Positions 6,105-13,657 of a stretch of DNA of 18,955 bases are shown one piece after another. Origin of the DNA: Melaminivora alkalimesophila. Its GTDB lineage: Bacteria; Pseudomonadota; Gammaproteobacteria; Burkholderiales; Burkholderiaceae_C. The stretch covers positions 1-18,955 of the forward strand of contig NZ_ALEE01000602.1 in the NCBI RefSeq assembly GCF_000282995.1. The letters run 5' to 3'. Each line of letters opens with the position of its first letter. Within the stretch, counting starts at the first letter, position 1. A model generated the notes under the pieces. The model saw only the letters and a program-made list of their open reading frames with translations. It had not been told where the DNA came from and ran no database searches. A program made the translations under genes and the position numbers.

Positions 6105-7769
6105 TCAGGCCTTGCCGCAGGCGCGTGCGACGGCGGCGCGCACCCGGGCTGGATCGAACTGGCGCCAGCGGGCTGCCACGTGCTGGTCCGGACGCACCAG
6201 GTAGGTGGTGCCGGGCCGCAGGTCGTAGCGTTCACGGACGGCGCCCTGCACGTCCACCAGCGTCACCAGGGGCGCCGGCGCCGTGCCTTGGCGCGCGACC
6301 ACGATGGCGTGCACGCCCACCTCGTCCTGCGCGAGCGCGCCCAGCGCCGCCACCAGCGGTGCCTCCAGGGCGCCGGCGTCGTCCGCGCAGTACAGCAGGT
6401 GGAACCGGCCGCCCACGTGGTTCAGCAGCCAGCGCGCATCCCCGCCGGCCACCGGCGCATCGTCCATCGGCGCGCCGGGCACCATGGCGCCGGCGAAGGC
6501 GTCGCTGTCGGGCGTGTTGAGGGGCGAGTCCACCAGCCAGGTGGGGACCGACAGCCGCCCCGAATTCACCAGCGCGCGCGCAAAGGGATGTTCCTGCGCC
6601 AGCTCCAGCACGGCGTTGCGAAACGTCCTGCTGACCCGGCTCTTGGGGGTGATGAAGTCGGTCGAGCGGGTGGAGTTGGCGATGTTCTCGTCGGCCGCGA
6701 GGCAGCGCTCGCTGCTGTAGCTGTCCAGCAGCGATGCGGGCGCCTTGCCGTCGATCACCAGCTTGAGCTTCCAGGCCAGGTTGTCCACGTCCTGGATGCC
6801 GGAATTGGCGCCGCGCGCCCCAAAGGGCGAGACCTGGTGCGCGGCGTCGCCCACGAACAGCACCCGGCCGTGGTTGAAGCGGCCCATGCGCCGGCACTGG
6901 AAGGTGTAGACGCTGACCCACTCCAGCTCGAACGCGCGCCCGTCGCCCAGCATGGCGCGGATGCGCGGGATGACGCGCTCGGGTTTCTTCTCTTCCTCGG
7001 GATCGGCGTCCCAGCCGAGCTGGAAGTCGATGCGCCAGACGTTGTCGGCCTGCTTGTGCAGCAGCACCGACTGCCCCGGATGGAAGGGCGGATCGAACCA
7101 GAACCAGCGCTCGGCCGGATAGTCGGCGGCCATGACCACATCGGCGATCAGGAAGCGGTCCATGAAGACCTTGCCCTCGATATCCAGGCCCAGCATCTGG
7201 CGGATCGGCGAGCGCGCGCCGTCGGCCGCGACCAGCCAGTCGCAGCTCAGCGTGTAGGCGCCGTCGGGCGTCTCCACGCGCAGCGTGGCCATGTCCTCGT
7301 CCTGGCTGGCGGCGATGACATTGTTTTTGAAGCGCAGCTCCAGGTTGGGCAGCTGCCGCGCGCGCTCGACCAGGTACTGCTCGAGGTAGTACTGCTGCAG
7401 GTTCACCATGCCCGGGCGCTGGTGCCCCTCCTGCGGCCGCAGGTTGAAGCTGAAGACCTCGCCCTCGCGAAAGAAGGTGCGGCCCACGTCCCAGGACACG
7501 CCCTTGTCCACGCACGGCGCGCCGCAGCCGAGGCGGTCGAGGATCTCCAGCGCGCGCTTGGCATAGCACACGCCGCGCGAGCCGATGGAGACGGTGTCGT
7601 CGTTGTCCAGCAGCAGCACCTGCTGCCCCTGGCACGCCAGGTCGATCGCCATCGCCAGCCCCACCGGTCCGGCACCGACCACGACCACCGGGTAGTGGCC
7701 ACTGCGCTGCTCGGCCAGCTCGGGCGGACACCGGTACTCGAACTTCGGGTAGGTGTAGGTCTTCAGCAT
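6105..7769 (-). CDS. FAD-dependent aromatic hydroxylase (MhpA/phenol hydroxylase-like class A monooxygenase)
   Basis: This 554-residue flavoprotein has all three marks of class A flavin monooxygenases: a dinucleotide fold VVVVGAGPVGLAMA (28-41), the DG motif LVAADGARSPIR (179-190), and the GD motif GRVLFVGDAAHQVSPFGARG (301-320) that contacts FAD ribityl. The residues after about 400 form a C-terminal thioredoxin-like domain of the type found in phenol hydroxylase and MhpA. These enzymes use NAD(P)H and O2 to add a hydroxyl group to a phenolic ring. The length fits the MhpA group better than the roughly 400-residue 3-hydroxybenzoate 6-hydroxylases. The substrate is not identifiable; the downstream isomerase and hydrolase argue that the product is a 1,4-dihydroxy (gentisate- or homogentisate-like) ring. 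The ATG at 7769 has an excellent AGGAGG 6 nt upstream. Confidence 0.9.
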   Translation of the reverse strand: MLKTYTYPKFEYRCPPELAEQRSGHYPVVVVGAGPVGLAMAIDLACQGQQVLLLDNDDTVSIGSRGVCYAKRALEILDRLGCGAPCVDKGVSWDVGRTFFREGEVFSFNLRPQEGHQRPGMVNLQQYYLEQYLVERARQLPNLELRFKNNVIAASQDEDMATLRVETPDGAYTLSCDWLVAADGARSPIRQMLGLDIEGKVFMDRFLIADVVMAADYPAERWFWFDPPFHPGQSVLLHKQADNVWRIDFQLGWDADPEEEKKPERVIPRIRAMLGDGRAFELEWVSVYTFQCRRMGRFNHGRVLFVGDAAHQVSPFGARGANSGIQDVDNLAWKLKLVIDGKAPASLLDSYSSERCLAADENIANSTRSTDFITPKSRVSRTFRNAVLELAQEHPFARALVNSGRLSVPTWLVDSPLNTPDSDAFAGAMVPGAPMDDAPVAGGDARWLLNHVGGRFHLLYCADDAGALEAPLVAALGALAQDEVGVHAIVVARQGTAPAPLVTLVDVQGAVRERYDLRPGTTYLVRPDQHVAARWRQFDPARVRAAVARACGKA

Positions 7770-7818
7770 GTCGCCTCCTGCGGGGTCCCGTGCGCAGCCG
7801 CTCGCTTTGGCGCGGCGC

Positions 7819-8784
7819 TCAGCCCTGCTGCAGCGCGTGCCACATCTGCTGGTCGCGCTCGGCGGTCCAGATGCGCGGGTCGCGGATGCCGCTGGCCTCG
7901 TCATGGGCGCGCGTCACGTCGAAGGGCAGGCAGTGCTCGTAGATGAACACATGGCCGAACTTTGGATCCATGGCGCGGCGCGTGTGCGCCATGGTGGCCT
8001 TCAGGTCCATGCCCTGCGCGACCGCCTCTTGGGCGCAGCGGTACAGCGTCGAGACGAAGTCGCGCGTGTAGGCCAGGCCCTTTTGCACCTCTGCGGGGGT
8101 CATCAACGCCGGGCCGCGGCCGGGCACCAGCTTGTCGAAATTCATGGCCGCCAGCCTGTCCAGGGTCTGCGGCCAGTCGGCGAGGTAGGCGTCGCCCGTG
8201 TAGCAGGCCGCGTCGGCCTCGACCAAGTCGCCCGAGAAACAGATGTTCTGGCTGGGGATGTAGACGATGGCGTCGCCCTTGGTGTGGCCGCGCCCGATCT
8301 GCTGGATGCGCACCTCCAGCCCCCCCAGCCAGATGGCCATCTCGCCCTCGAAAGTGAGGGTCGGCCACGTCAGCCCGGGCACGCTCTCCACGGCCTGGAA
8401 CAGGCGCGGGAACCGCCCGATCTCCGAATCCATGTCCTGCTGGCCGCGCTCGACGATCAGGTCGTAGGTATCGCGGCTGGCGATGATCTCCTGCAGGCCC
8501 TCGCTGCGGTAGCCGGAGGCGCCCAGCACGCGCACCGCATGGTAGTGCGTGAGCACCACGTACTTGATGGGCTTGTCCGTGATCTCGCGCACCTTGGCGA
8601 TCACGCCCTGGGCGGCAACGGGCGTGGCGGTGGCGTCGATGATCATCACGCCGTCGTCACCGATGATCACCCCGGTGTTCGGGTCGCCCTCGGCGGTGTA
8701 GGCATAGGCGTTGTCGCTGAGTTTTTCCCAGCTGATCTTCTTTTCCTCCAGGTCGGCCTGGGAGGCAAACTTCTTCTCGCTCAC
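7819..8784 (-). CDS. Metallo-beta-lactamase-fold protein with a reduced metal site
   Basis: This 321-residue protein has the MBL fold order: TGVIIGDDGVMIIDATATP (37-55), VVLTHYHAVRVLGAS (76-90), GRGHTKGDAIVYIP (165-178), FSGDLVEADAA (183-193) and VPGRGPALMTP (220-230). The canonical HxHxDH motif reads H80-Y-H82-A-V84-R85, and the last His, usually PGHGP, is R223. So the first-site ligands H80, H82 and H167 and the bridging D186 remain, while all three second-site ligands are changed. Most hydrolases of the fold act on thioesters, lactones or lactams, but the activity of this one is unknown. Translation starts at GTG (8784), supported by GAGGAG about 8 nt upstream. It is the first gene of the operon, just downstream of the predicted LysR-controlled promoter. 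Confidence 0.85.
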   Translation of the reverse strand: MSEKKFASQADLEEKKISWEKLSDNAYAYTAEGDPNTGVIIGDDGVMIIDATATPVAAQGVIAKVREITDKPIKYVVLTHYHAVRVLGASGYRSEGLQEIIASRDTYDLIVERGQQDMDSEIGRFPRLFQAVESVPGLTWPTLTFEGEMAIWLGGLEVRIQQIGRGHTKGDAIVYIPSQNICFSGDLVEADAACYTGDAYLADWPQTLDRLAAMNFDKLVPGRGPALMTPAEVQKGLAYTRDFVSTLYRCAQEAVAQGMDLKATMAHTRRAMDPKFGHVFIYEHCLPFDVTRAHDEASGIRDPRIWTAERDQQMWHALQQG

Positions 8785-8828
8785 GACGCAGCTCCTCAGT
8801 GGCAGGGAACAATCGACTGACTGGTCGG

Positions 8829-8857
8829 ATTAGACAGCCAAAGCATTCATCAGGCAA
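8829..8857 (-). promoter_or_regulatory. Sigma-70-like promoter of the catabolic operon
   Basis: On the minus strand TTGCCT (8857-8852) and TCTAAT (8834-8829) are separated by exactly 17 nt, with 4 of 6 and 5 of 6 matches to consensus. Transcription would start near 8822, leaving a leader of about 38 nt before the GTG at 8784. It lies in a 107-bp divergent region that is much more A/T-rich than its surroundings. Confidence 0.45.
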
Positions 8858-8871
8858 ACACATTTTTATTA

Positions 8872-8884
8872 TTCATTTATAGAA
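8872..8884. promoter_or_regulatory. LysR-type box (T-N11-A)
   Basis: TTC-ATTTATA-GAA is an interrupted palindrome that fits the T-N11-A rule for LysR-type regulators. It is flanked by A and T, giving ATTC/GAAT arms. Its centre (8878) is about 56 bp before the predicted start of the catabolic transcript, where LysR recognition sites usually sit. It also lies 7 bp before the lysR start codon, so it could mediate autorepression. Assignment is by pattern and position. Confidence 0.4.
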
Positions 8885-8891
8885 TTGCCTT

Positions 8892-9797
8892 ATGAATATC
8901 ACATTGCGCCAGCTGCGCGCCTTCGTCGCCGCTGCCGAGACCGGCAGCTTCACGCTGGCGGCCGAGCGCCTGTTCGTCACCCAGTCAGCGCTGAGTTCGC
9001 TGATCAAGGAGCTGGAGCAGAGCCTGGGCCTGCGGCTGTTCGATCGCAGCACCCGCCGCCTGCGCCTGTCGGAGACCGGGCGCGAGGTCTATCCCCAGGT
9101 CGAGAAGATCCTGCTCGACCTGGATGCCGTCATGAGCGAGGTCGGCAACCTCAAGGCCCTGCAGCGCGGCAGCGTGCGCGTGGCGGTGCCGCAGCTGCTG
9201 GCCTGCACGTTGCTGCCCGAGGTCATGGCGGGCTTTCACCAGCGGCATCCGAACATCCACCTGCGGCTGGTCGACTGTGCCGTGGAGAGCGTGATGGCGC
9301 GCGTGTTCTCGGGCGAGGTCGACATCGGCATCGGCCCGGAGCGCCAGGCCAACTCCGACATCGATGCCGACCAGCTGTTTCGCATGCCCTTCATGGCCGT
9401 CATGCCACCGGCGCACCCGCTGGCGCGGCGGCGGCGCCTGCAGTGGGGCGACCTGAGCGGCCAGCCCTTGGTCACATTGCAGGGGCAGTTCACCGAGCTG
9501 CTGATGAGCGACGTGGGCGAGGCGGCGCGCGGCCTGCACAAGGAGGCCTTCACCCAGGTCACTTTCATGACGACGGCGCTGGCATTGGTGCGCGCCGGCC
9601 TGGGCGTGACCCTGTGCATGCCTTACGCGCGCACGCTGGTGGAGCAGTACGGGCTGGTCATGCGCCCGATCGGCGACCCGGTGGTCGAGCGCGCCTTCTG
9701 GATCTTCACGCGCCGCGGCCGCTCGCTCTCGCCTGCGGCGCAGGAGTTTCTGGAGCACCTTCGCCAGGAGCTGGAGGGCCAGCAGCCGGCCGGCTGA
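8892..9797 (+). CDS. LysR-family transcriptional regulator of the catabolic operon
   Basis: This 301-residue protein has the standard LysR length. The N-terminal winged helix-turn-helix is clear: LRQLRAFVAAAETGSFTLAA starts at residue 5, followed by TQSALSSLIKELEQSLGLRLF. The effector-binding domain begins near GSVRVAVPQLLACTLLP at about 93. LysR proteins bind as tetramers and usually activate a divergent operon when a pathway intermediate binds. Here the divergent operon is the nine-gene hydroxylase/TRAP set, 107 bp away start to start. The ATG at 8892 has no good Shine-Dalgarno sequence: the bases before it are A/T-rich and overlap the candidate LysR box, so low-level or regulator-limited translation is possible. 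The gene runs convergently into livF with a 24-bp gap. Confidence 0.93.
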   Translation: MNITLRQLRAFVAAAETGSFTLAAERLFVTQSALSSLIKELEQSLGLRLFDRSTRRLRLSETGREVYPQVEKILLDLDAVMSEVGNLKALQRGSVRVAVPQLLACTLLPEVMAGFHQRHPNIHLRLVDCAVESVMARVFSGEVDIGIGPERQANSDIDADQLFRMPFMAVMPPAHPLARRRRLQWGDLSGQPLVTLQGQFTELLMSDVGEAARGLHKEAFTQVTFMTTALALVRAGLGVTLCMPYARTLVEQYGLVMRPIGDPVVERAFWIFTRRGRSLSPAAQEFLEHLRQELEGQQPAG

Positions 9798-9798
9798 G

Positions 9799-9819
9799 GC
9801 GAAGGCGCCCCGTCGCTTT
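9799..9819 (+). terminator. Weak candidate terminator after lysR
   Basis: GCGAAGGCGCCCCGTCGC (9799-9816) forms a stem of four plus two pairs with one mismatch and is followed by only TTT. It occupies the whole 24-bp gap between the convergent lysR and livF genes. Its position is right but the stem and T run are weak. Confidence 0.3.
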
Positions 9820-9821
9820 GC

Positions 9822-10517
9822 TCACACCTCCAGCCACTCCTTGCGCACCGCCGTGTTGGCGCGCAGCTCCTGCGGCGTGCCGTCGAACACGATGCTGCCG
9901 TGGCCCATGACCAGCGCCCGGTCGGAAATGGTCATCGCGATGGTCAGCTTCTGCTCGATCAGCAGCACGGAGATGCCCTTCTCCTTGAGCTTCATCAGGT
10001 ATTCACCGACGAGCTCCACGATCTTCGGCGCCAGCCCTTCGGTGGGCTCGTCGATGATGATGAGGTCGGGGTCGCCCATCAGCGTGCGGCACAGGGTCAG
10101 CATCTGCTGCTCGCCGCCGGACATCACGCCCGCCTCGATGTTGCGCCGCTCGGCCAGGCGCGGGAACATCGCGTACATGTCGTCGAAGCTCCAGCGGCTG
10201 CCGCGGCCCTTGCCCTTCTGGCCCAGCAGCAGGTTCTGGTGCACCGTCAGGTGGGGAAACACGTCCCGGCTCTCGGGCACGTAGCCCAGCCCCAGGTGGG
10301 CGATCTCGTAGGCTTTTCTGCCCGCCAGGTTGGTGCCCTTCCAGTCGATGCGCCCCTCCCAGTGGACCAGACCCATGATGGCCTTGGCGGCGGTGGAGCG
10401 GCCCGAGCCGTTGCGCCCGAGCAGGGCCACGATCTCGCCCGGTCGGACCTCGAAGTTCACCCCGTGCAGCACGTGGCTCTTGCCGTAGTAGGCGTGCAGA
10501 TTCTCGATCGTCAGCAT
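9822..10517 (-). CDS. livF: LIV-type ABC transporter ATP-binding protein LivF
   Basis: This 231-residue ATPase has the length of LivF. Visible motifs are Walker A LLGRNGSGRST (33-43), YVPESRDVF in the Q-loop region, the signature MSGGEQQML, Walker B LIIIDEPTEGLAP, and LLIEQK in place of the H-loop, as is usual for LivF. The Walker A Lys is replaced by Arg (codon CGC). LivG has an intact GPNGAGKST, so one of the two sites of the heterodimer is canonical. It would power import at the cytoplasmic face together with LivG. The ATG at 10517 lies 5 nt after the livG stop. It is the last gene of the operon and ends 24 bp from the convergent lysR. Confidence 0.93.
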   Translation of the reverse strand: MLTIENLHAYYGKSHVLHGVNFEVRPGEIVALLGRNGSGRSTAAKAIMGLVHWEGRIDWKGTNLAGRKAYEIAHLGLGYVPESRDVFPHLTVHQNLLLGQKGKGRGSRWSFDDMYAMFPRLAERRNIEAGVMSGGEQQMLTLCRTLMGDPDLIIIDEPTEGLAPKIVELVGEYLMKLKEKGISVLLIEQKLTIAMTISDRALVMGHGSIVFDGTPQELRANTAVRKEWLEV

Positions 10518-10522
10518 GTGCG

Positions 10523-11332
10523 TCAATGCCCCTGTTCCTGCTGTGCAGCGATGACGGAGCCGAGGTAGGCCTCCTGCACCCGCGGGTTGGCGCGCACCTT
10601 CTCGGGCGTGTCGAAGGCAATCACCTCGCCATAGACCACCACCGCGATGCGGTCGGCCAGGCCGAAGACCACGCCCATGTCGTGCTCCACCGTGAGCAGC
10701 GTGCGCCCTTCCGTGACCTCGCGGATCAGGTTGATGAAGCGGGTCGTCTCGCTGGTGCTCATGCCCGCCGTGGGCTCGTCGAGCAGGATCACGCTGGCGC
10801 CGCCGGCAATCGTGATGCCGATCTCCAGCGCGCGCTGCTCGGCGTAGGTCAGGTTCATCGCCAGCACGTCGCGCTTCGGGCCGAGCTGGATCATCTCCAT
10901 GAGCTGCGTGGCGCGCTCGTTGGCGTCCTGCAGGCGCGACAGGAAGCGCCAGAAGGCGTAGCGGTAGCCCAGGCTCCACAGCACGCCGCAGCGCAGGTTC
11001 TCGAACACGCTGAGCTTGGGGAAGATGTTGGTGATCTGGAAGCTGCGCGACAGCCCCATGCGGTTGATCTCGAAGGGCTGCTTGCCGTCGATGCGCGCAC
11101 CATGCAGCAGCACCTCGCCGCTGGTGGGCGCAAAGCGCCCGCTGATCAGGTTGAACAGCGTGGACTTGCCCGCGCCGTTCGGTCCGATGATGGCCACGCG
11201 CTCGCCGGCGCGCACCGCCAGGTCCGCGCCGCGAATGATCTCGGTCTTGCCGAAGCTCTTGCGCAGCCCGCGCAGCTCCAGCGCATGGGCCGTGCCGGCC
11301 GGCGGCACGGGGTTCGTGGGGGTGGTCGTCAT
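10523..11332 (-). CDS. livG: LIV-type ABC transporter ATP-binding protein LivG
   Basis: This 269-residue ATPase has Walker A IIGPNGAGKST (about 49-59), SRSFQITNIFPKLSVFEN in the Q-loop region (typical of LivG), the degenerate signature NLTYAEQRALEI where most ABC proteins have LSGGQ, Walker B VILLDEPTAGMS, and an H-loop LLTVEHDMGVVF. The divergent signature is normal for LivG. An N-terminal tail of about 18 residues, rich in Thr and Pro, comes before the ATPase domain. The start ATG at 11332 overlaps the livM stop (ATGA) and has GGAGG 7 nt upstream. It works as a heterodimer with LivF on the LivHM channel. Confidence 0.94.
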   Translation of the reverse strand: MTTTPTNPVPPAGTAHALELRGLRKSFGKTEIIRGADLAVRAGERVAIIGPNGAGKSTLFNLISGRFAPTSGEVLLHGARIDGKQPFEINRMGLSRSFQITNIFPKLSVFENLRCGVLWSLGYRYAFWRFLSRLQDANERATQLMEMIQLGPKRDVLAMNLTYAEQRALEIGITIAGGASVILLDEPTAGMSTSETTRFINLIREVTEGRTLLTVEHDMGVVFGLADRIAVVVYGEVIAFDTPEKVRANPRVQEAYLGSVIAAQQEQGH

Positions 11333-12663
11333 GCTGTGGCCTCCGCGCGCCGGATCCGTTGCTCGATCTCTTCCTGGATGGCGCTCCAGCGGCGCAGGAA
11401 AACGCGCCGGCTCCACTCCAGCAGCACAGCGCCCACCGCGAACACGGCGCCCGCGCCCAGCCAGGCGCTGGCGCTGCGGGTGTTGAGCTGCATGCCCAGG
11501 AAGCGCAGCTCGTCGCCCATCGCGGCGTTGAGCTGCAGGTGGTAGGTCATCTCGACCATGGCGGCCGCGCCCAGCACCGTCAGCAACCCCGTGGCCGCCA
11601 GCGCCAGGTACGGCAGCGCCAGCGCGCGCAGGCGGCCGAAGCGCGCCACGCGCACGTTCATCATCAGCAGGCTGGCGACGCCGCCGGGCGCATACATCAC
11701 CATCAGCAGGAACACCAGCCCCAGGTACAGCAGCCAGGCCTTGGACAGCTCCGACAGCAGCACCGAGGCGAACACCAGCAGCACCGCGCCGATGATCGGC
11801 CCAAAGAAGAAACCCGCGCCCCCGAGGAAGGTGAACAGCAGGTAGGTGCCCGAGCGCACGATGCTCACGCTGTCGGCGCCGGTCACGATCTCGAAGTTGA
11901 TCGCCGCCAGCGCCCCACCCACCCCGGCGAAGAAGCCGGCGATGATGAAGGCGAAATAGCGCACGCGCTGGGTGTTGTAGCCGATGAATTCCACGCGCTC
12001 GGGGTTGTCGCGGACGGCGTTCAGGATGCGGCCCAGCGGCGTGCCGGTGAAGGCATACATGAGCGCCGTGCAGATGAAGCAGTACACGGCGATCAGGTAG
12101 TACACCTGGATCGAGGGCCCGAAGTCGATGCCGAAGAAGCTGCGCCCGTACACCCGGTCGGTGGTGATGCCGCCCTCGCCGCCGAAGAATTCCGGCAGCA
12201 TCAGCGCCATCGAGGCGACCAGCTCGCCGATGCCGAGCGTGATCATGGCGAAGGTGGTGCCCGACTTCTTGGTCGTGACGAAACCCAGCAAGATGGCGAA
12301 GAAAGCCCCCGCCAGCCCGCCCACGATGGGCATCAGCACCAGCGGGATGGGCAGCTCGCCGCGCCCGGCCATGTTCATGGCGTGGATGGTGATGAACGAG
12401 CCCAGACCGGTGTAGACGGCGTGGCCGAAGCTGAGCATGCCGCCCTGCCCCAGCAGGATGTTGTAGGACAGGCAGATGATGATCAGATAGCCGATCTGGG
12501 ACAGCATGGTCAGCGCCAGGCTGCTCGTGAAGATGTAGGGCGCCACGATCAGCGCCAGCGCGAACAGGCCCCAGGCAAGCAGCCGCCCGGTGTTCAGTGG
12601 CCGGGTGCGGTCGCGGCCGTCTGGCGGCGTGGCTGTCGAGGAAGTGGTAGCAGCAGCAGTCAT
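11329..12663 (-). CDS. livM: LIV-type ABC transporter permease LivM with C-terminal extension
   Basis: This 444-residue inner-membrane permease contains the LivM core: LSYNILLGQGGMLSFGHAVY (65-84), the glycine-rich IGELVASMALM, NAVRDNPERVEFIGYN (215-230), the coupling region that contacts the ATPase, and VRYFAFIIAGFFAGVGGALA. The core ends near residue 335. A further 110 residues follow with two more hydrophobic segments (about 347-370 and 400-416) and a charged, coiled-coil-like tail (417-444), so the protein is longer than the usual LivM of 320-360 residues. The ATG at 12663 has GAGGA 8 nt upstream. A longer reading from 12696 lacks support. It starts 4 nt after the livH stop. Confidence 0.92.
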   Translation of the reverse strand: MTAAATTSSTATPPDGRDRTRPLNTGRLLAWGLFALALIVAPYIFTSSLALTMLSQIGYLIIICLSYNILLGQGGMLSFGHAVYTGLGSFITIHAMNMAGRGELPIPLVLMPIVGGLAGAFFAILLGFVTTKKSGTTFAMITLGIGELVASMALMLPEFFGGEGGITTDRVYGRSFFGIDFGPSIQVYYLIAVYCFICTALMYAFTGTPLGRILNAVRDNPERVEFIGYNTQRVRYFAFIIAGFFAGVGGALAAINFEIVTGADSVSIVRSGTYLLFTFLGGAGFFFGPIIGAVLLVFASVLLSELSKAWLLYLGLVFLLMVMYAPGGVASLLMMNVRVARFGRLRALALPYLALAATGLLTVLGAAAMVEMTYHLQLNAAMGDELRFLGMQLNTRSASAWLGAGAVFAVGAVLLEWSRRVFLRRWSAIQEEIEQRIRRAEATA

Positions 12664-12667
12664 GGTT

Positions 12668-13621
12668 TCAGTCCTCGCGCGTGCCCAGCAGGCCACGCGG
12701 CCGGAAGATCAGGATCAGGACCAGAAACAGGTAGGGCAGGATCGGCGCGACCTGCGAGACGGTGAGCCGCAGCAGCGGCCAGCCGAAGGTTTCCTCGTTC
12801 ACGGTGAAACCCAGGGAAGACAGTGCGCCCGCGGCCGAGTGGTCCAGCGCCACGGCGAAGGTCTGCACGATGCCGATGATCAGCGAGGCGAGGAAGGCCC
12901 CGGCGAGCGAACCCATCCCGCCCACCACCACCACCACGAAGATGATCGAGCCCACCGACATGGCCATGGCCGGCTCCGTGACATAGGTGTTGCCGCCGAT
13001 CACCCCGGCCAGCCCGGCGAGGGCGCAGCCGCCGCCGAACACCAGCATGAAGACGCGCGGCACGTTGTGGCCCAGGGCCTCGACCATCTGCGGGTGCTTG
13101 AGCGCCGCCTGGATCACCAGGCCGATGCGCGTGCGCGTCAGCAGCAGCCACACCGACAGCAGCATCAGCACCGCCACCAGCATGATGAAGGAGCGCGACT
13201 TCGGGAACTGCGTGCCATACAGCGTGAACAGCGGCCCCTGCAGGGAGGGCGGCAGCGCGTAGGGCACGGTGGAGCGGCCCCAGACCAGCTGCACCACTTC
13301 CAGAATCAGGTAGGACAGGCCGAAGGTGACGAGCAGCTCCGGCACGTGGCCGAACTTGTGCACCCGCCGCAGGCTGTAGCGCTCGAAGGCCGCGCCCAGG
13401 GCGCCGACCAGCAGCGGCGCGATGAACAGGGCCGGCCAGAAGCCCACGACGCCCGAGAGCGTGTAGGCGAAATAGGCGCCCAGCATGTAGAAGCTGGTGT
13501 GCGCGAAGTTGAGCACGCCCATCATGCTGAAGATCAGCGTCAAGCCCGAGCTCAGCATAAACAGCAGCAGCCCGTAGCTGACGCCGTTGAGCAGGGAGAT
13601 CACGAAAAACTCGAGATTCAT
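12668..13621 (-). CDS. livH: LIV-type ABC transporter permease LivH
   Basis: This 317-residue protein is an inner-membrane permease of the LivH type. It has SLLNGVSYGLLLFMLSSGLT near the N-terminus, GVLNFAHTSFYMLGAYFAY, and ALKHPQMVEALGHNVPRV in the cytoplasmic coupling loop. RPRGLLG near the C-terminus is a family hallmark. It pairs with LivM to form the channel. The ATG at 13621 begins MNLEFFVIS; a TTG five codons earlier is less likely. No clear Shine-Dalgarno sequence precedes the ATG, and two terminator hairpins end about 19 nt before it, so both transcription and translation of this gene look restrained. Confidence 0.93.
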   Translation of the reverse strand: MNLEFFVISLLNGVSYGLLLFMLSSGLTLIFSMMGVLNFAHTSFYMLGAYFAYTLSGVVGFWPALFIAPLLVGALGAAFERYSLRRVHKFGHVPELLVTFGLSYLILEVVQLVWGRSTVPYALPPSLQGPLFTLYGTQFPKSRSFIMLVAVLMLLSVWLLLTRTRIGLVIQAALKHPQMVEALGHNVPRVFMLVFGGGCALAGLAGVIGGNTYVTEPAMAMSVGSIIFVVVVVGGMGSLAGAFLASLIIGIVQTFAVALDHSAAGALSSLGFTVNEETFGWPLLRLTVSQVAPILPYLFLVLILIFRPRGLLGTRED

Positions 13622-13639
13622 CGAAGACCCGTGCAACAG

Positions 13640-13657
13640 AAAAAACCGCCAGTGCGG
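13640..13657 (-). terminator. Second, smaller terminator hairpin before livH
   Basis: CCGC (13646-13649) pairs with GCGG (13654-13657) around a CAGT loop. On the minus strand it is followed by six T residues (13645-13640). The stem is short, but it sits directly after the T run of the larger hairpin, making a tandem arrangement. Confidence 0.5.

Noticed and set aside
5835..7946. Plus-strand open frame of 703 codons opposite the FAD hydroxylase
   Set aside because: It is antisense to a protein with all FAD motifs and a strong ribosome binding site. The translation has the composition of a high-GC shadow frame.
12664..12696. N-terminal extension of LivM by 11 codons
   Set aside because: It would overlap the end of livH by about 29 bases. 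The ATG at 12663 has GAGGA at the right distance, and the extension has no family resemblance.
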